Assembly (NCBI GenBank): GCA_032622095.1
Contig: CP136067.1
Coordinates: forward strand, 39,103,549 to 39,167,548
Reading direction: 5' to 3'
Source: Siphonodentalium dalli
Taxonomy: Eukaryota > Mollusca > Scaphopoda > Gadilida > Siphonodentaliidae
Length of the DNA stretch: 64,000 bases
The notes under the pieces were generated by a model, which saw only the letters and a list, made by a program, of their open reading frames with translations, searched no databases and was not told the DNA's origin. Position numbers and translations under genes: made by a program. How positions within the stretch are numbered: position 1 is the stretch's first letter; each line of letters begins with the position of its first letter. Of the stretch, positions 44,801 to 57,473 are shown piece after piece.

Positions 44801-46174
44801 CGTATGACTGACTATTTTGTCTGTTGTACAGGGGTTAAACAAGGTGAAAACCTGTCACCCCTATTATTTTCTATCTATCTAAATGATCTTGAAGACTTTT
44901 TGGAAAGTTGTGCTATAGACGGATTGAACTATCTTAATGATCGTATTTTTAGCGAACTGCAGACTTATCTGAAATTATGGTGCATCTTATATGCCGATGA
45001 CACCGTCTTGTTTGCGGATAATCCGCACGATATGCAACGCATCCTCGATGCGTTCTCAGACTACTCTGATTCATGGGAGCTCAAGGTAAACACTCAAAAA
45101 ACCAAGATAATGATTTTCAGTAACAAAAAAGTTAGATCCTCTCCAACATTCACACTATCTAATGATAAACTGGAAATAGTTGAGCGCTTCCCTTATTTGG
45201 GCATTGTGTTATTTTATAATGGCCGATTTTGCCAAGCAATCAAGTCGATAAAAATTAAATCGACAAAAGCTATGTACGGACTTCTGTCCAAGGTGAGAAA
45301 TCTCCAAATTCCTGTAGATTTGGCGCTAAAACTATTTGACTACCTTATACAACCTATTTTATTGTATGGGTGCGAAATATGGGGCTTTGAAAATACCCGT
45401 GCTATTGAAGCCGTTCACCTAAAATTTTGCAAGCTTTTGACAAACATGAAGATGAGCACACCAAATTATAGCGTATATGGTGAACTGGGAAGATGGCCCT
45501 TGCGTATCGAAATTGAAAAGAGAATGATCGCATACTGGGGTCGTTTACTGAAGAAAGAGACATGCTTGCCACTTACTCTCTACAAGCTAATATTAGCTAT
45601 TAAAGATGGAGGCAAAGATATACGATATATAAATACCATGAATGATATTTTTGTCCGCGCAGATTGCGAGGTTAGCTGGTAAACACAGTCACCAATTACA
45701 AATGGTATGCTTCAAGCTATACATGGTAAACTACTGAACCAATTTGTATGTCAATGGAATAATGACATATCGAAATCCTCACGTGGAGAATTCTATCGTA
45801 TGTTGAAGGAATCCCCATCACTTAATCGTTATTATATTGAACTTCCCTTCAATGTTATTATTCCTATACAGCGAATGCGTACAACGAATCACAGGTTGGG
45901 TGTGGAAACTATGAAATGGTCTAGATCTAAGACCAAATCAAAAGGGAAGTCACCAGATAGCTCATGTAAACTATGCGGTGCCACCATGTGCGATGAATTT
46001 CATTTTGTAATGGTCTGTCCAGAATTAAATGAGCTTAGAGCTAAATACTTCGACAAATGGCAATTGACTAGCCCATCGAGAGACACTTTCTACAATTTAT
46101 TGAACTCTGACGACACGATAAAGCTCCGCAAACTGTCGACTTTCATCAAAATTGGATTGAACAAAATTCGATAA
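41897..46174 (+). pseudogene. LINE ORF2: endonuclease and reverse transcriptase, one in-frame stop
   Basis: Frame open from 41897; first standard-looking start before the endonuclease is ATG 42680 (MLKILAMNVGG). Upstream are two copies of an ~85-codon repeat (DDRTHGVDSKFISAASTQRG / DDRTHVVDSQFIPAASTQRG) and an Asp-rich linker. Endonuclease: SETK, GDFNAR, SDVH. RT: GFRKGRST, FVDFKKAFDT, GVKQGENLSPLLFS, YADD (~44991). TAA at 45680-45682 interrupts the frame. The remainder (45683-46174) carries CKLCGATMCDEFHFVMVCPE, a C-terminal Cys/His motif of many LINEs. Converts RNA to cDNA by target-primed synthesis when intact; clade not resolved. Confidence 0.88.
42476..42678 (+). repeat. GAT/GAC microsatellite coding an Asp-rich linker
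   Basis: Imperfect (GAT)n, ending in a nearly pure run, in frame with the LINE ORF and encoding poly-Asp. Lies directly upstream of the endonuclease start. Confidence 0.9.
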
Positions 46175-46632
46175 CGGTTCCAACTGTTTGTTTTGTTTGT
46201 TTGTTTGTTTGTTTTTTCTCCCACATAACTCACGCAGATATTAATATATACAACAAAATTTAATAGAACGAAACCTAATTGCATTTTTATAAATGTTGAA
46301 TAATTTGCTTTCAAATTTCTATTAAAATGCATTTAATAGTCTCATATTCTTATAAGCGAAAGTTCTGCTATACATTTAACAGTCCTTTTTTATGTTGTAA
46401 TTATTTAAGGAAGTACAGATAGTTTCACGCATATATATAATTGTATGTGTGTATGTATGCATAATTGTTGTTATATATTGGGTGTGATGATTGTTTTTCA
46501 GTATTTACTGTTTGCATGTGTATTTTCAAATATTTGGACCGGAGTGTTCTCATTTGTACATAGTGTATTATATGTTTTCTCATGTACCAAATTACCAATT
46601 GGCTGGGAATAAAGCATTACTTACTTACTTAT

Positions 46633-47818
46633 GAGTAAGGTTACTACGTGTTCATATTTGTAGTTTTATACCAAGGACCGGGGATCGAAACCTGGTCAGG
46701 GTATATATTCTGACCAAAAAAAAACAGAACTCGGTCAGATACCAATTTTGTCATACTGAAAAATCTCATTCCAGATCATTGAATAAAGATCCGAATGCAA
46801 AATGACGACATCCCCCATTACGCAATTTGTCCATGTACATGTATGTTGTCTTGGGTGCAGTACGCTGTCTGATCGGGCGCGGACATTAATGGCTGACCCG
46901 AGTACACGTCTCGATCGGTGTCTGTATGTTCACATATATGCAACTTCAGACATTGCTGATTAACCCTTTCTTGTCGAAGTTGTGTCCGTTACCTGTTTAC
47001 GATCGTTCTGCTGTTTTGATTTGTCGTAATATTTGGCGTAAAACAGTTTGTTGTATATTTACCGAAATTAAATTACAGCTTCTGCGAACGATTTCTTGGT
47101 TCTATTCTAAGCTTGGAAATATATTCCAAGAAAAACATTGGATGTCACCTTTTGCGTTATATTTTGAGAATATGACATTACTCTTCGTACTATTACAATT
47201 TCCTAAAATAACTCGCATCGTGTGAAACCGGAAATGTGTTGTTCTGCGAGATAGCCCCTTAGCTCATACCGTCCTATGATAACAGTGAGGCAGTATGCAC
47301 CCGGATGGCGTAATAATGAAGTTAACCCTGTATATACTAAATGGGTTATCTATTTCAGTTATAATTGTATAAATTGGAATGGTCAAAATTCGTTTGGAGG
47401 GATGTTAAGGATAAATAAGCAGACGACAGGCAAACAAAATGAAAATAGAAATGCAGAAGAATTCATATTTATTGGAGGGACTGTTTGGATAATAAATTCA
47501 ACAAACGAGCTATATCGCCGGCTGTTGAACTTATTGTCTGAACATTTCCTAAGGAATTACTCGTCAATGAGTATTTAGTATAGAAATTGTTAATGTGCAT
47601 ACTGGAAATAAAATAATAAAGACATATCCCATGTTTCGATTAAGGTCACTTCCAAAGAAACCCAGGCAGCAGAACCATGCACGCGCTATCACTCAGACAT
47701 CTGATTACTAATGTATCAAGTAACTCATTAATTCATCATTTTGATTGGCTGGTGGCAAATGATCACGCAGATGCGTTGCATGGAATTGAATCTAACTGTA
47801 AGATTTGTCGCCGATTGT
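46633..47818. other. Intronic DNA of the host gene
   Basis: Several short frames (46926-47225, 47276-47578) without domains. A retained small element is possible but not recognised. Confidence 0.4.
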
Positions 47819-47991
47819 TGCGTCCCGAATCGAGATGTAAATATTTTCAATTAAGCGTAGTTGATTTCTATGGAGTGGTATGGTCGATTTCTTTGAAATT
47901 TTAAGCGATGTTAGTTGAATGCTACACTCCCACAGTTGAGTAATAGCTTATCAGTTTCACGCACCCGAATAAAAGTCCACAATAAGATGTC
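47819..47991 (+). repeat. Dispersed repeat, copy 2 (partner at 14722)
   Basis: Same ordered blocks as 14722-14870 with a ~25-bp extra stretch before CTTATCAGTTT. Confidence 0.6.
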
Positions 47992-48087
47992 ATTAAGTCT
48001 TACCTCACGTCACTGCTCAAGATTTCATGTTGAAACCTGTTTCAGAAAATGAAGTATTTTTACTGTGTCTTCGTCCGATTTTCGCAG

Positions 48088-48343
48088 GTGTCAGAAACGG
48101 GCTCAAAGGAGATAGATGCTACGATGGAAACTCAGGCCTTCAGGCGTTTCGGGGACGAGGTTGTTTGTCCACTCGCCAACACTAACATAAGATGGAAACG
48201 TGCCCTGAGAGAAGGTGTGTTGGCTGATGGCTTTCGTGTCAGCCTGTCTTATGACGGAAAACACTTCAGTGAAGAGTACATGATCGTGGTCTATGACGGG
48301 ACATCAGTCGAGTGTTCCGATTGGTATAGATGCTCCACTAATG
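48088..48343 (+). CDS. Host gene exon, extracellular module
   Basis: Acceptor TTTTCGCAG and donor AATG|GTATGT bound 256 bp, phase 0 in, phase 1 out. The frame (VSETGSKEIDATMETQAFRR, then ...FRVSLSYDGKHFSEEYMIVV, YDGTSVECSDWYRC) follows the beta-sheet-like S-DG--FSEE---VYD...C pattern of VWDE-like adhesion proteins. It continues with correct phase into the transmembrane exon at 50454. Balanced composition and splice sites mark it as a real host exon. Family call tentative. Confidence 0.65.
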
Positions 48344-49721
48344 GTATGTGATTTAGCGAGTACATTCCATGATATTTGAATCATGATCTATGCTCATTTC
48401 ATCATAATTATCACTGGCGTGAGAGAAAAATTTCTGTCTTCCGCCAAGTATTTCACCATGGACGCAGGTTCAGTCTCTGAAATTAGCTCCTCTTCAATCA
48501 GACTTGGGACGTGGTGACACGGAGTGTTTCACCACACCCCTCCCTCCATACTTTGGTAAAGGGTTGGACTTTGCTGCCTGACACAAGTTCAGATAAAACA
48601 TAATTTGGACTCGCCCACGCCTTGACCCAAATTTCCCCCATGTTTTGGTATTTTTCTGACCATTTTTGCACCAGTCCCTAGTATCACGAAAACAGAATTG
48701 CAAAAAACCCTTATGCGAACGTATCTACATGCGTCCTATAATAATGTTTCAATTGGTCTCGAACAGCATGTGCTTTTCTTCATTGCATTTTGTCAAAAAA
48801 ATTAAGTTGGAAAGTTTATTTCAGACGATCTTTAAATCACGATTTGATAATTCTTCTGGATAGTTACGTTTTCAAATTTGATATATGGATTACTCACAAG
48901 AAAATCCAGGTCGAGTTCGAACTTGGGTTTGGTCCACAAATTTTAAGCGGAGTTATGACCCTTGTTAACTCACGCTGAATTTTCCGATCAGAAGGAGTAA
49001 ACAGTTTTGTTTTGTTGTCCGTTTTACGGGTGGAGTAAAAAAAAACACAATGCGGATTAATTTCACGGGGAAATCACCCCATTGCACTTAGAAACTACGG
49101 ACACCCGAAAAGCAGAAGACAAATTGTCCAGATACACGAAACAAGTCGTCCACCACGTGCATGATTCGCAAATTCGGGATTGGAACTAGCCACCGCTTGA
49201 CAGCTTATGTGTACGTTATATTCGGCTGAAAAGATGTTAAGCCCAAATCATGCATTTTTTTTCGATTCTCAGCATGTGTCCATATCTATTCACAGGCACG
49301 CACGCTAACAAAGAGGAGACCGAATCTGGTGTGTATAAAATATTACGTGTCATCCTATAATAAACACCCCGGTTAGGTGGTCCTGCTATTCGTTATGATG
49401 TTGATGGATCCTGCTGGATGACTATGATTCTGGAGGGCAAAACTGGTGCTTTTAAGAAAAAGTACCGTTACATTTCTCTAGTTATCATCATCGCGGCCTT
49501 TTGTCTGTCTGAACTAATCGAGATAGAGCCATTGTGTGTAATACAATCAAAAATATCAAAGAAAACAGCCCTCTGACGAACGCATCATCTGAACATTTCC
49601 CGCCAGTGAATAGGAATCCTTCATCACTTCTAAAGAATTAGTCATGTAAAGTTGGCCGCTGGCGCTAATTTAGTGGGCACCACGAAGATCCATATGAAGT
49701 TTGGTGACGATCAGACGGGGT
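48344..49721. other. Intronic DNA, including a dispersed repeat at 49371-49471
   Basis: No coding signal. The tract 49371-49471 is the fourth copy of the GATGCTGGTGGG family listed at 9656-10262. Confidence 0.45.
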
Positions 49722-49840
49722 TGGGAATGCCGAAGGATTTATTTATGCAAAGAGTATAATCCAAGATAGCTGCCGATGACTGCCGCTGGCAACCATCTTG
49801 GATTTTACTCTGTGCATAAATAAATACCTCGTCATGCCCT
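49722..49840. mobile_element. Small palindromic MITE
   Basis: Arms GGATTTATTTATGCAAAGAG...ATCCAAGAT and ATCTTGGAT...CTCTGTGCATAAATAAATA pair over ~45 bp with a few mismatches around a ~12-bp centre. It lies within the host intron. Confidence 0.65.
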
Positions 49841-50453
49841 GCAGCCATCAGTCTTAATCCAATTAATATTCGATACTGCATGCATACGGTTCTTCGGGTT
49901 TTCGGTTTGAACTCTGGTATCACTTAAACATTTCGACTTGCCGCTCCCTTGTCACTCCATTGATTGTAATGAGTGGCATGGTTCCCTCTCAAGTTAGCTA
50001 GAATGCCATTGGCCATTTCTTTATAATTTTATGTTTACAAGAATGTTGAAAGTTCCAGTTTGATTGTTGACTTACACTATTATGTCGATAATATATGATT
50101 CTGGTTCTGCACAGTTTTTCTCTTAACTTTTTTTCCAGACCATTTTATCTGGACAGACGTGTTATGTTTCGACTCAGTATGCAACATATCTGGATGAAAT
50201 GAAAACTATAGTGTGGCCTCAAAAATGAAATGCTGTTTTTCTTCCTTTATAATGTTTTAATCGTTACAAATGTTAAGTATGGGCATAATAGGTCTTCAGT
50301 ATAGAACATTTGCATGAGAGTGAAAAAGGCATATCGGGACATCCACCCACCCCGCCATACCTTCCTGCAATTTGTTTACAACCCCCTAGGCTATTATTGT
50401 TTTGATATTGTTATGTCGTATTTGTGTCCATCTGACGGTAATCCCTGCTTCAG

Positions 50454-50541
50454 ATGCTGCACTCATTGGAGTAATTGTTGGTGGCTTGTTGGGGGCAATT
50501 CTGTTGGCTATTGTCTGTGGCGTCATACTGAAGTTTTGCTG
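50454..50541 (+). CDS. Host gene transmembrane exon
   Basis: 88 bp between acceptor CCCTGCTTCAG and donor GCTG|GTTAGT. It encodes AALIGVIVGGLLGAILLAIV followed by CGVILKFCW: a single ~23-residue membrane span with GxxG-type glycines, then a basic/Cys stop-transfer. Entry (two bases) and exit (two bases) phases fit the flanking exons. The upstream side is extracellular, the downstream side cytoplasmic: a type I membrane protein. Confidence 0.75.
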
Positions 50542-51163
50542 GTTAGTACATTCAGTATACAGTAATACACATGCATGTTTGGACAATTTATTTTAAACGG
50601 TCATCTGTGATTTTATTCGGGTACAGAAAAGTCCAAAGAAACACATGCACTTTAGGCATATATTTGTTTTGATCAAGCCTATGTTGAGCCAATACAATAT
50701 AATTACTAAATTGTTCACCCACCAGCAGGCGATTCTTATGAATCGAAAACTGAAGTTACTAGTTCTCGACCAATCATGCACAATGCGTGTTTAGCGACAA
50801 ATTTTCAACCTGTATTACAATGAATAACATGCAAGGCGCCCGGTTGTTGGTAAGGTTCATTGAATAGTATCATATGCCGCACAACGATGGCGAAGTTGCG
50901 TGGTTATAATGCAGGTAACTGCATAATTATTATTAACGCACCGGAACGTGCTCAGACTCGTTTATTTTGGAAAGTGTGTCAGTCTGTTGCTTATCACAGG
51001 TAAGACAGTGGTTTCTATGCGCAACATATGGAGTTATTCGCCATTGAATTTGACCTCTTTACCGGTATTCCTTTACCGTATAAAATTATATGGCTCATCG
51101 GATGAAATTAAGGTAAAACGCTAGTGAACTAACATAGCAATAACTGTTATTATATCTTTGCAG

Positions 51164-51410
51164 TGCAAAGCCACCCCGGGTGGGGATGAGCCGAGGAAAA
51201 AGATGGACGACACCACCACCTGTACAGCAACCAGGCCGGTCACACGAAGAGAGAGGGCACATCGATTATTGATATGGGCGATCACCACTGCCACCTTACA
51301 GCATCAACAACGTCCCCATCGCGAGTGCTCATCGTACGACAGAAGGCTTCGTGTATACGGGGAGCTATGGAGAAAAAGGAGCATCAATGCCTCATGATCA
51401 GAAGATATAG
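51164..51410 (+). CDS. Host gene last coding exon: cytoplasmic tail with in-frame TGA
   Basis: Acceptor TATCTTTGCAG. In the phase set by the transmembrane exon it encodes a basic, Pro-rich tail (CAKPPRVGMSRGKRWTTPPP, then VQQPGRSHEERGHIDY) and meets TGA at 51270-51272. The same frame continues for 45 sense codons (YGRSPLPPYSINN...GFVYTGSYGEKG...) to TAG at 51408-51410. The second half looks like ordinary tail sequence with Tyr and Pro motifs. Options: true stop, readthrough, or a mutation or sequence error. Confidence 0.55.
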
Positions 51411-52246
51411 GGGCCTTTTCATGTAGTTTATTTATGATTCTTGTTGATACGAGTCTTTAGATATCCAGTGGCGACCAATAGTTTAGGGCCAGACGATCGT
51501 TTTTCCAACTTTCCTGATAATTCAAAATGTATTTTCGCAAAATATCTCTAGAATTGTTATTTGAAATATCTGACACAATATTTAAGAATCACCAACCCTT
51601 TAGAAATTATAACCTCATTTAAGTTATGAACTATTTATTAGAAATTTCCCTGTTTTAATTACTAAAAACTTCTGTAAAATATAACTTTTTCAAATCCATG
51701 ACATCATGTATGAATATCGAAGATGAGACTTAAAGGCCCGGATAGCCTTCTCAGTGGGTATGATGTTAAAATACTCACTCATGTTAAAACTGCCATAAAC
51801 AGAAAGAAATTTAAATAATAGACATATTTTGTTCTTACACCAATCATAAATATCGTTTAATTAGTATGTTATTGTCAAGTTCGTACGCTGTGTTATGTAA
51901 ATAAAAGCCAGTTTCTGAAATAGTTTTGGCTAATGTTTACATAACAAAGCATACAAACCTGACAATAATATAATATGTACGCGATATTTAAGATCGATAT
52001 AAGAACAAGTTTAGGAAAAATGCGGGTCTGGCCCTTCATCACCCACCCACCAACGTACTACAAGATACAAAATTTATATATGCACACTTACATTTAATGT
52101 ATTATGGCATGCTAACGATTTAAATATATACATTAACTACAACAGAATGTGCATATACTTCTGTGAATAAACATTTCTGATAAACCGTACACACTCTACA
52201 CTTTTTGTTGGGGATTCCAAGTCCCACTGTCTTGCTTCATTTATTT
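51411..52246. other. 3' flank of the host gene
   Basis: AT-rich; likely holds the 3' UTR. AATAAA-like words (AAATAAAAG near 51898) exist but none can be chosen as the polyadenylation signal. Confidence 0.4.
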
Positions 52247-52408
52247 AAGAAATGAATGTAGTGGGTGTGTGTTATCGGGGAATACGACTCTGTGGTAGAT
52301 TGGGTACAATGTGTAAACCTCGAAGCGGTTTACACTAACTGTGCCCCAAAGACTACAGCGCCGTACCCCCAATATATAACACACACACGACCACTACATT
52401 AATTTCTT
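52247..52408. mobile_element. 162-bp near-complete palindrome
   Basis: AAGAAATGAATGTAGTGG at the left pairs with CCACTACATTAATTTCTT at the right. Pairing continues to a central hairpin GTGTAAACC / GGTTTACAC. Contains GTGTGTGTTAT / ATAACACACAC. Foldback MITE or hairpin element. Confidence 0.75.
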
Positions 52409-55400
52409 ATATTTATATAGCTTTTTTATTGCACAATTATTCTGCTGACCGCTTTTAGTACATATTATGTCAACAATGTGTAACTTTCTGTTCGTGATAA
52501 ACTCGAGATCTCTGCATTATTGGGATGTAAACCGGGTGACATAATTGTCAGTTGACCAATCACCAAACAGGATTTAGTGTAACACAGACTCGGTCTATGT
52601 AAATATACGGGGTTAATCGTCGCTTTAGCCGCTATAAGCCATATCTCGACGACGTTATCAATATGGTTTGTCGAAAGACTGGGAGGGTTAACTTCCCCAT
52701 CAGATAAATCCGGTCCACGGATAAACACAGACCTCTGAAATGTCATAAGCAATTAACAAAGTTGCCCAGATACACGACTCAAATTACATTCACTTTGTTT
52801 TTGGATCACAAATCCGCTCTTATTGTGGGGGTCAGAATCATTTGTGGCATCACTGGACAATGTTGGCCTATTGCGTCATGTACGGTACAATTTGACCCAC
52901 CGAGGCCCCACTAAACCATATGTTCAAGAAAGAATGGCGAATGTGCACTAGAGAGAAAGTTTATTAGCAATGATAATATGTATAAAAATAAATATGGACA
53001 TTCGATGCATATCAAAAGGTCGGATTCATTGTTTGTGTCCTATGAATATTAGAGATTCGATTCAATTCCGATTCTAGATCGACACCGAATCAGTCTCCAG
53101 GTGCCCTTGACTTGGTGCCCTTGTCTCGTTTTGCATATATACAGCACTCAATAAACTTCCCGCCAGGGACGAAGTCTTAATAAATTCCAGACTCATTGTC
53201 TTTTAAAAAAAAATTGCCCACTTTCGGGACGCACCACCCCAGTTTTCTACTAAATTTATTTTAGAAGTTTTTTATTACATGTTTTCGGATATCCACATCT
53301 GTATTTTTTGCATTCATAATCTGTTTTACTCATATTGTTCAGACACCCACACCATATTGATAAACTAATTATGGTGATAAGTTATCGGCGTTAAAAATTC
53401 ATGTTAAATTCTAGAGGCAGAGGAGAAGAAAAAAGAGTCCAGAGCCTTGCATACTTATCTTTAATGAAGGAATTATGTGATATACATATTTTAGTTTTAT
53501 TTGTTATTTTTATCAGATTATAATTTTTTAGATATCCGAACAGATATCAACATGTTTGTGATATGCGCCCTATAGTGCCCACTGTGTTTTATTTGATTAT
53601 TATGTTTGATTCATATTTTATATCATAAAATGTCATGCAGATATGAATATATGATTAAAATATTTTGTTATTAAAAATGTCATGCTTTAATCTGGTTATT
53701 CGTGACTAACCGGGCTCTACCAGCCACCTGCCATCTCCTTTATCACAGTGGCTAAACCGTACAAACATATAATCGGAAGTTGCTTTCGCCAAGACGAAAA
53801 ATTATATTTTTAGAACATAAATACTACAGAAGAATCAAAACAACACAATAAAAATAGTTTTCAGACCGGAGAGACGGTTTCCCAACAGCAATAAACTTAG
53901 GAAAAAATTGTACATATACATTTGCCGATCGCAAGCGGGTTCCAGTTGAGCGAAGGACTCTTTTTTATAGATAAAAACGGCGTTTGATCGCTTCAGAAAT
54001 TAATTTTGTCGCGAAAATTCCCTCTTCAAATGTCATTTTAACACATATACAGCATATGTCGGAAATCCAGCTATATCGCAACGGAAATGACATTTTGTGT
54101 GCAACATATCTTGACATTACCTTGTGTATTCACAATCTGAAAGTAGAGACTATCTATTTGGACAACCCACTCGTCAGTCTCTGTACGTCTAGTTGTGTAC
54201 GACGACAATCGTCAGTTGCGACGTTGTACAGGAATCGTACAGTAATATGTTCCTTTCGACCCATTTAAACATAACTATATCTTCGAAATGTCACGCCATT
54301 GAACTTATAGACTCTGTCTGAATCAAACAAGGTATTCTTATTAACATTTAGCGAAATTTATTCGACTCCGCAGGTAACAAACCCTATTTGGGGTGGGGGT
54401 TGTATGTTATATTCTGTGATGAAATTGTTTATATGTGGGAATTTACTAATAAAACATACAGGTCGTATGTGCTCCATCGCCTTATATTTGCGGTGATGTG
54501 ACGAAGGGGTCGTGACTGCGAGTGCCTCCTTGAGTATCGGCAGACTCACAGACAAACGATTGGAGCAAATTACCCCCCCCCCCCCCCCCGAAGCCAACCC
54601 TGCCCGTGCATTGGTAGTTCGATTTCGATTCATATTGAAAACCCAAAACAATGGGCGGGGTATATAGCGCTCGCACATCATAAATAAATCCACAGATGTC
54701 CACATAAGTAGACTTGGCTAAAATATGTGTGGATAAGACATATTGTGTCACAATTGAGACGACCATATGGCAATTGTCAAGTTCGTTAACTGGAGAGATA
54801 GACTGTATTTTACGACTCACTGTGCCTAAATATGTCTTCTGATCAAAATATCGATCTGAAAAAGTGTGTTATATTAGGAAGTACCCCGTTAAGAGAGATG
54901 TCATGCGATGTCGATGTCTGCATATTTCAGTTTCCTGTCGCTTAAATCAACAAATCACTCCAAGTGCTGATAACGAACATTCAAGACTGAGGTTTTATGA
55001 TTTTCAATAAGTTTAATTCTACATTATTATATTATGTTTACTTAATTTATATTGAAAAGATAGAGTTTCATCTCTTGAGTCACCGGAAAACGAGAAGTAA
55101 TATGCATGATATGTGTACATTCGACCAGAAGTATTCAATTACGTTACCATATTTTTCGATGAACTACATCATGTAATTCAATGTCATAATACATTTAAAA
55201 ATATATTTCAAATACACTTACAGATTTAAGCACGGTATCTATTGATACCTATAGTTACATTCGGTGCTTGAACATATTAGAACAAATTTTGTCGCGAAAT
55301 CGGAAAACGGATGTGGAAGGGAACATGTGCACATTCGTCGTGTGACTGACGGTTAATAATGACCATCGGGAGGTGGAAGATGTCTAATATGGAAACCTGA

Positions 55401-57407
55401 TTCATGGTTTCGTCATTGCACACAAATCCCATCATCACAACTTGACGTACATATTATTGACAACTAGTGATCAGCAACTTAAACAACTAGCCGTACATAA
55501 TTTGGAAGGAGGTATAAGATAGGTTGACAATTACATGAGCAATATTAATATACTGGCTCCATATGCTTTGAAAAATGTGAAATAAACGCAATGTATTTAT
55601 AACAGATCAGAAATTGATAATCTAATACGGAGCGCTCTTTTCTGCTCAATGATGTTGTTTGTTTTGGGACCAAAACTCCGTGTTCAAAGTTGTATTTTGT
55701 ATATGACTTCAACGCGACTTTCTGGGACATATAATGCCCGCATAAATGTAGTTCAAGTATTTATAGGCCTATTTCTATACCGGGAAAATTCAGGTTATTA
55801 ATTTATTTAAAATATTAGCGATTCGATGTTGATATGGGAAATTTCGAGGAAAAATCTCTTGTGAGATCGCTGAACTCACACTGCTCGTTGGACAGACGAC
55901 GACCAACATAAAAGCTGAAAATCGATCCAGTCAGCGACCGCTAGATTATGCCATGAATCTTTGGTAAATTACGTCCATACAGATAATACCATCAGTTTAA
56001 AACATGGGAACTTTTTGAAGAGCTGCATGGCGGGGAACATTATTGCATCGAAAAAATAACCCAAATAATATATTTCCATTTTATATTCCTTAATCACGTA
56101 TTTACCTGCAGGTAAAGGTCTCAGCTCGAGATTACATGATTTATGCGATATTTGTGGTCCAATTTCGATTGAATTTATTATCCCGGGAAAAATTGTTTTC
56201 CACGGGTGGAATGTCTATTATGCCAATTGTCTTTTGGCCGAACTTTTGATGGGTGAGGGTAAGTTATTTGGTCATTCCAGATCATTGCGATGGAATGTCA
56301 TATATGGAACTAGTTTTGTTGGTTATACTTTCCAAAAATGTATCAATATACAGAACTAACAAGCAAACTAATTTTATAAAATATTAAAAATTTATTTTTT
56401 TGTCGTGAATTTCTTACTATGAAGTAACAAACATAACCTATCTGCAACTACAGCTTGCTCTGTATAATGACACACGTTTTGAATCGGTCAATTTGTTTTT
56501 CATAACATCTACCAATGGCAGTCTATCAGACAGAAAATGGCACCACAGTATATGGTGGTCCGGAAATGTTATTTCTCCAAACAACAGATACCCACATATA
56601 TCCTATAACCAAAACAATGATTATGGTGTCCTCACAAAACAAAGCGATTTTACTTCATGCGAATATTGTTTTGTTTGGTCTGAGATGCCGAGAATGTATT
56701 CAGGTTTCCATACATTCACTTAGCAACAACAACATCACCAAAAACAGAACAACAACATACGTTATGGATAAAATATAATAGCAGATCGTAATTGGATTCT
56801 TGTTATAATGCCAATTATATATGCAGACCATATAAAACCAAACAATAGTTTAGCTACTGCCACTCTTAACGTCAATGAAATGTGAGAAGCTATTGAATTG
56901 AGCGTATACATGACTTCACTCTTGTATGAAGCCATCTCATACATCTCTGTTTACTCAATTGTGATCGCGTCTAAAGAATCCGCATCTAAACGATCATTAC
57001 GCGCGCCGCGTGTACATACTGTCCTTGAGATTCTAGATAGCTATGGTTCGCTGGGCGTTTTATTTATAGATAATGTTTTTTTTTTGGGAGGATTAAAAGT
57101 CGAACTGCGAACCGGAGGCCGAGTCCGGTAAAAGGTGTATTTGGAAATTTCAATTTCGTTTATTGTCCTTTACATTATTATGTCAATAATGTTGATTTTT
57201 TGGTTTGTGACAAGCTATGTCAATTACAAATAAAAGAAATAAAAAAGATAATTTGTAAGTCTTATATTTCAACTGTTATAGACATTTTTCGTTCTGCAGC
57301 CCGATGGCGGTTGTGGTCGGAGACGGCCGAGTCGGCCGCCTGTTCGTTAATTAGGTGCTGGTTGTTATTGTTATTTTAACGGAATTCTGAAAAACCAATA
57401 TATGTTA
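52409..57407. other. Long intergenic stretch without recognised genes
   Basis: Short frames at 53984-54268, 54358-54705, 56493-56778 and 56898-57131 lack domains and splice support. A C-run lies near 54573-54588. No repeat family matched to elsewhere in the window. Confidence 0.4.
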
Positions 57408-57442
57408 TCTATTATATATTTTGAAAGATCTGTGTGTTTGTT

Positions 57443-57473
<31 letters not shown>

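Larger units (their letters stand above)
41830..46632 (+). mobile_element. LINE retrotransposon in an intron of the host gene
   Basis: A single long ORF with endonuclease and RT, then ~450 bp of 3' UTR ending AATAAAGCATTACTTACTTA, a short TTAC tail typical of CR1/L2-like ends. It sits between host exons at 41782 and 48088. The 5' boundary is uncertain. Confidence 0.85.

Noticed and set aside
46655-46720. GGGGATCGAAACCTGG as a tRNA T-arm
   Set aside because: No acceptor, D or anticodon arms could be placed around it.
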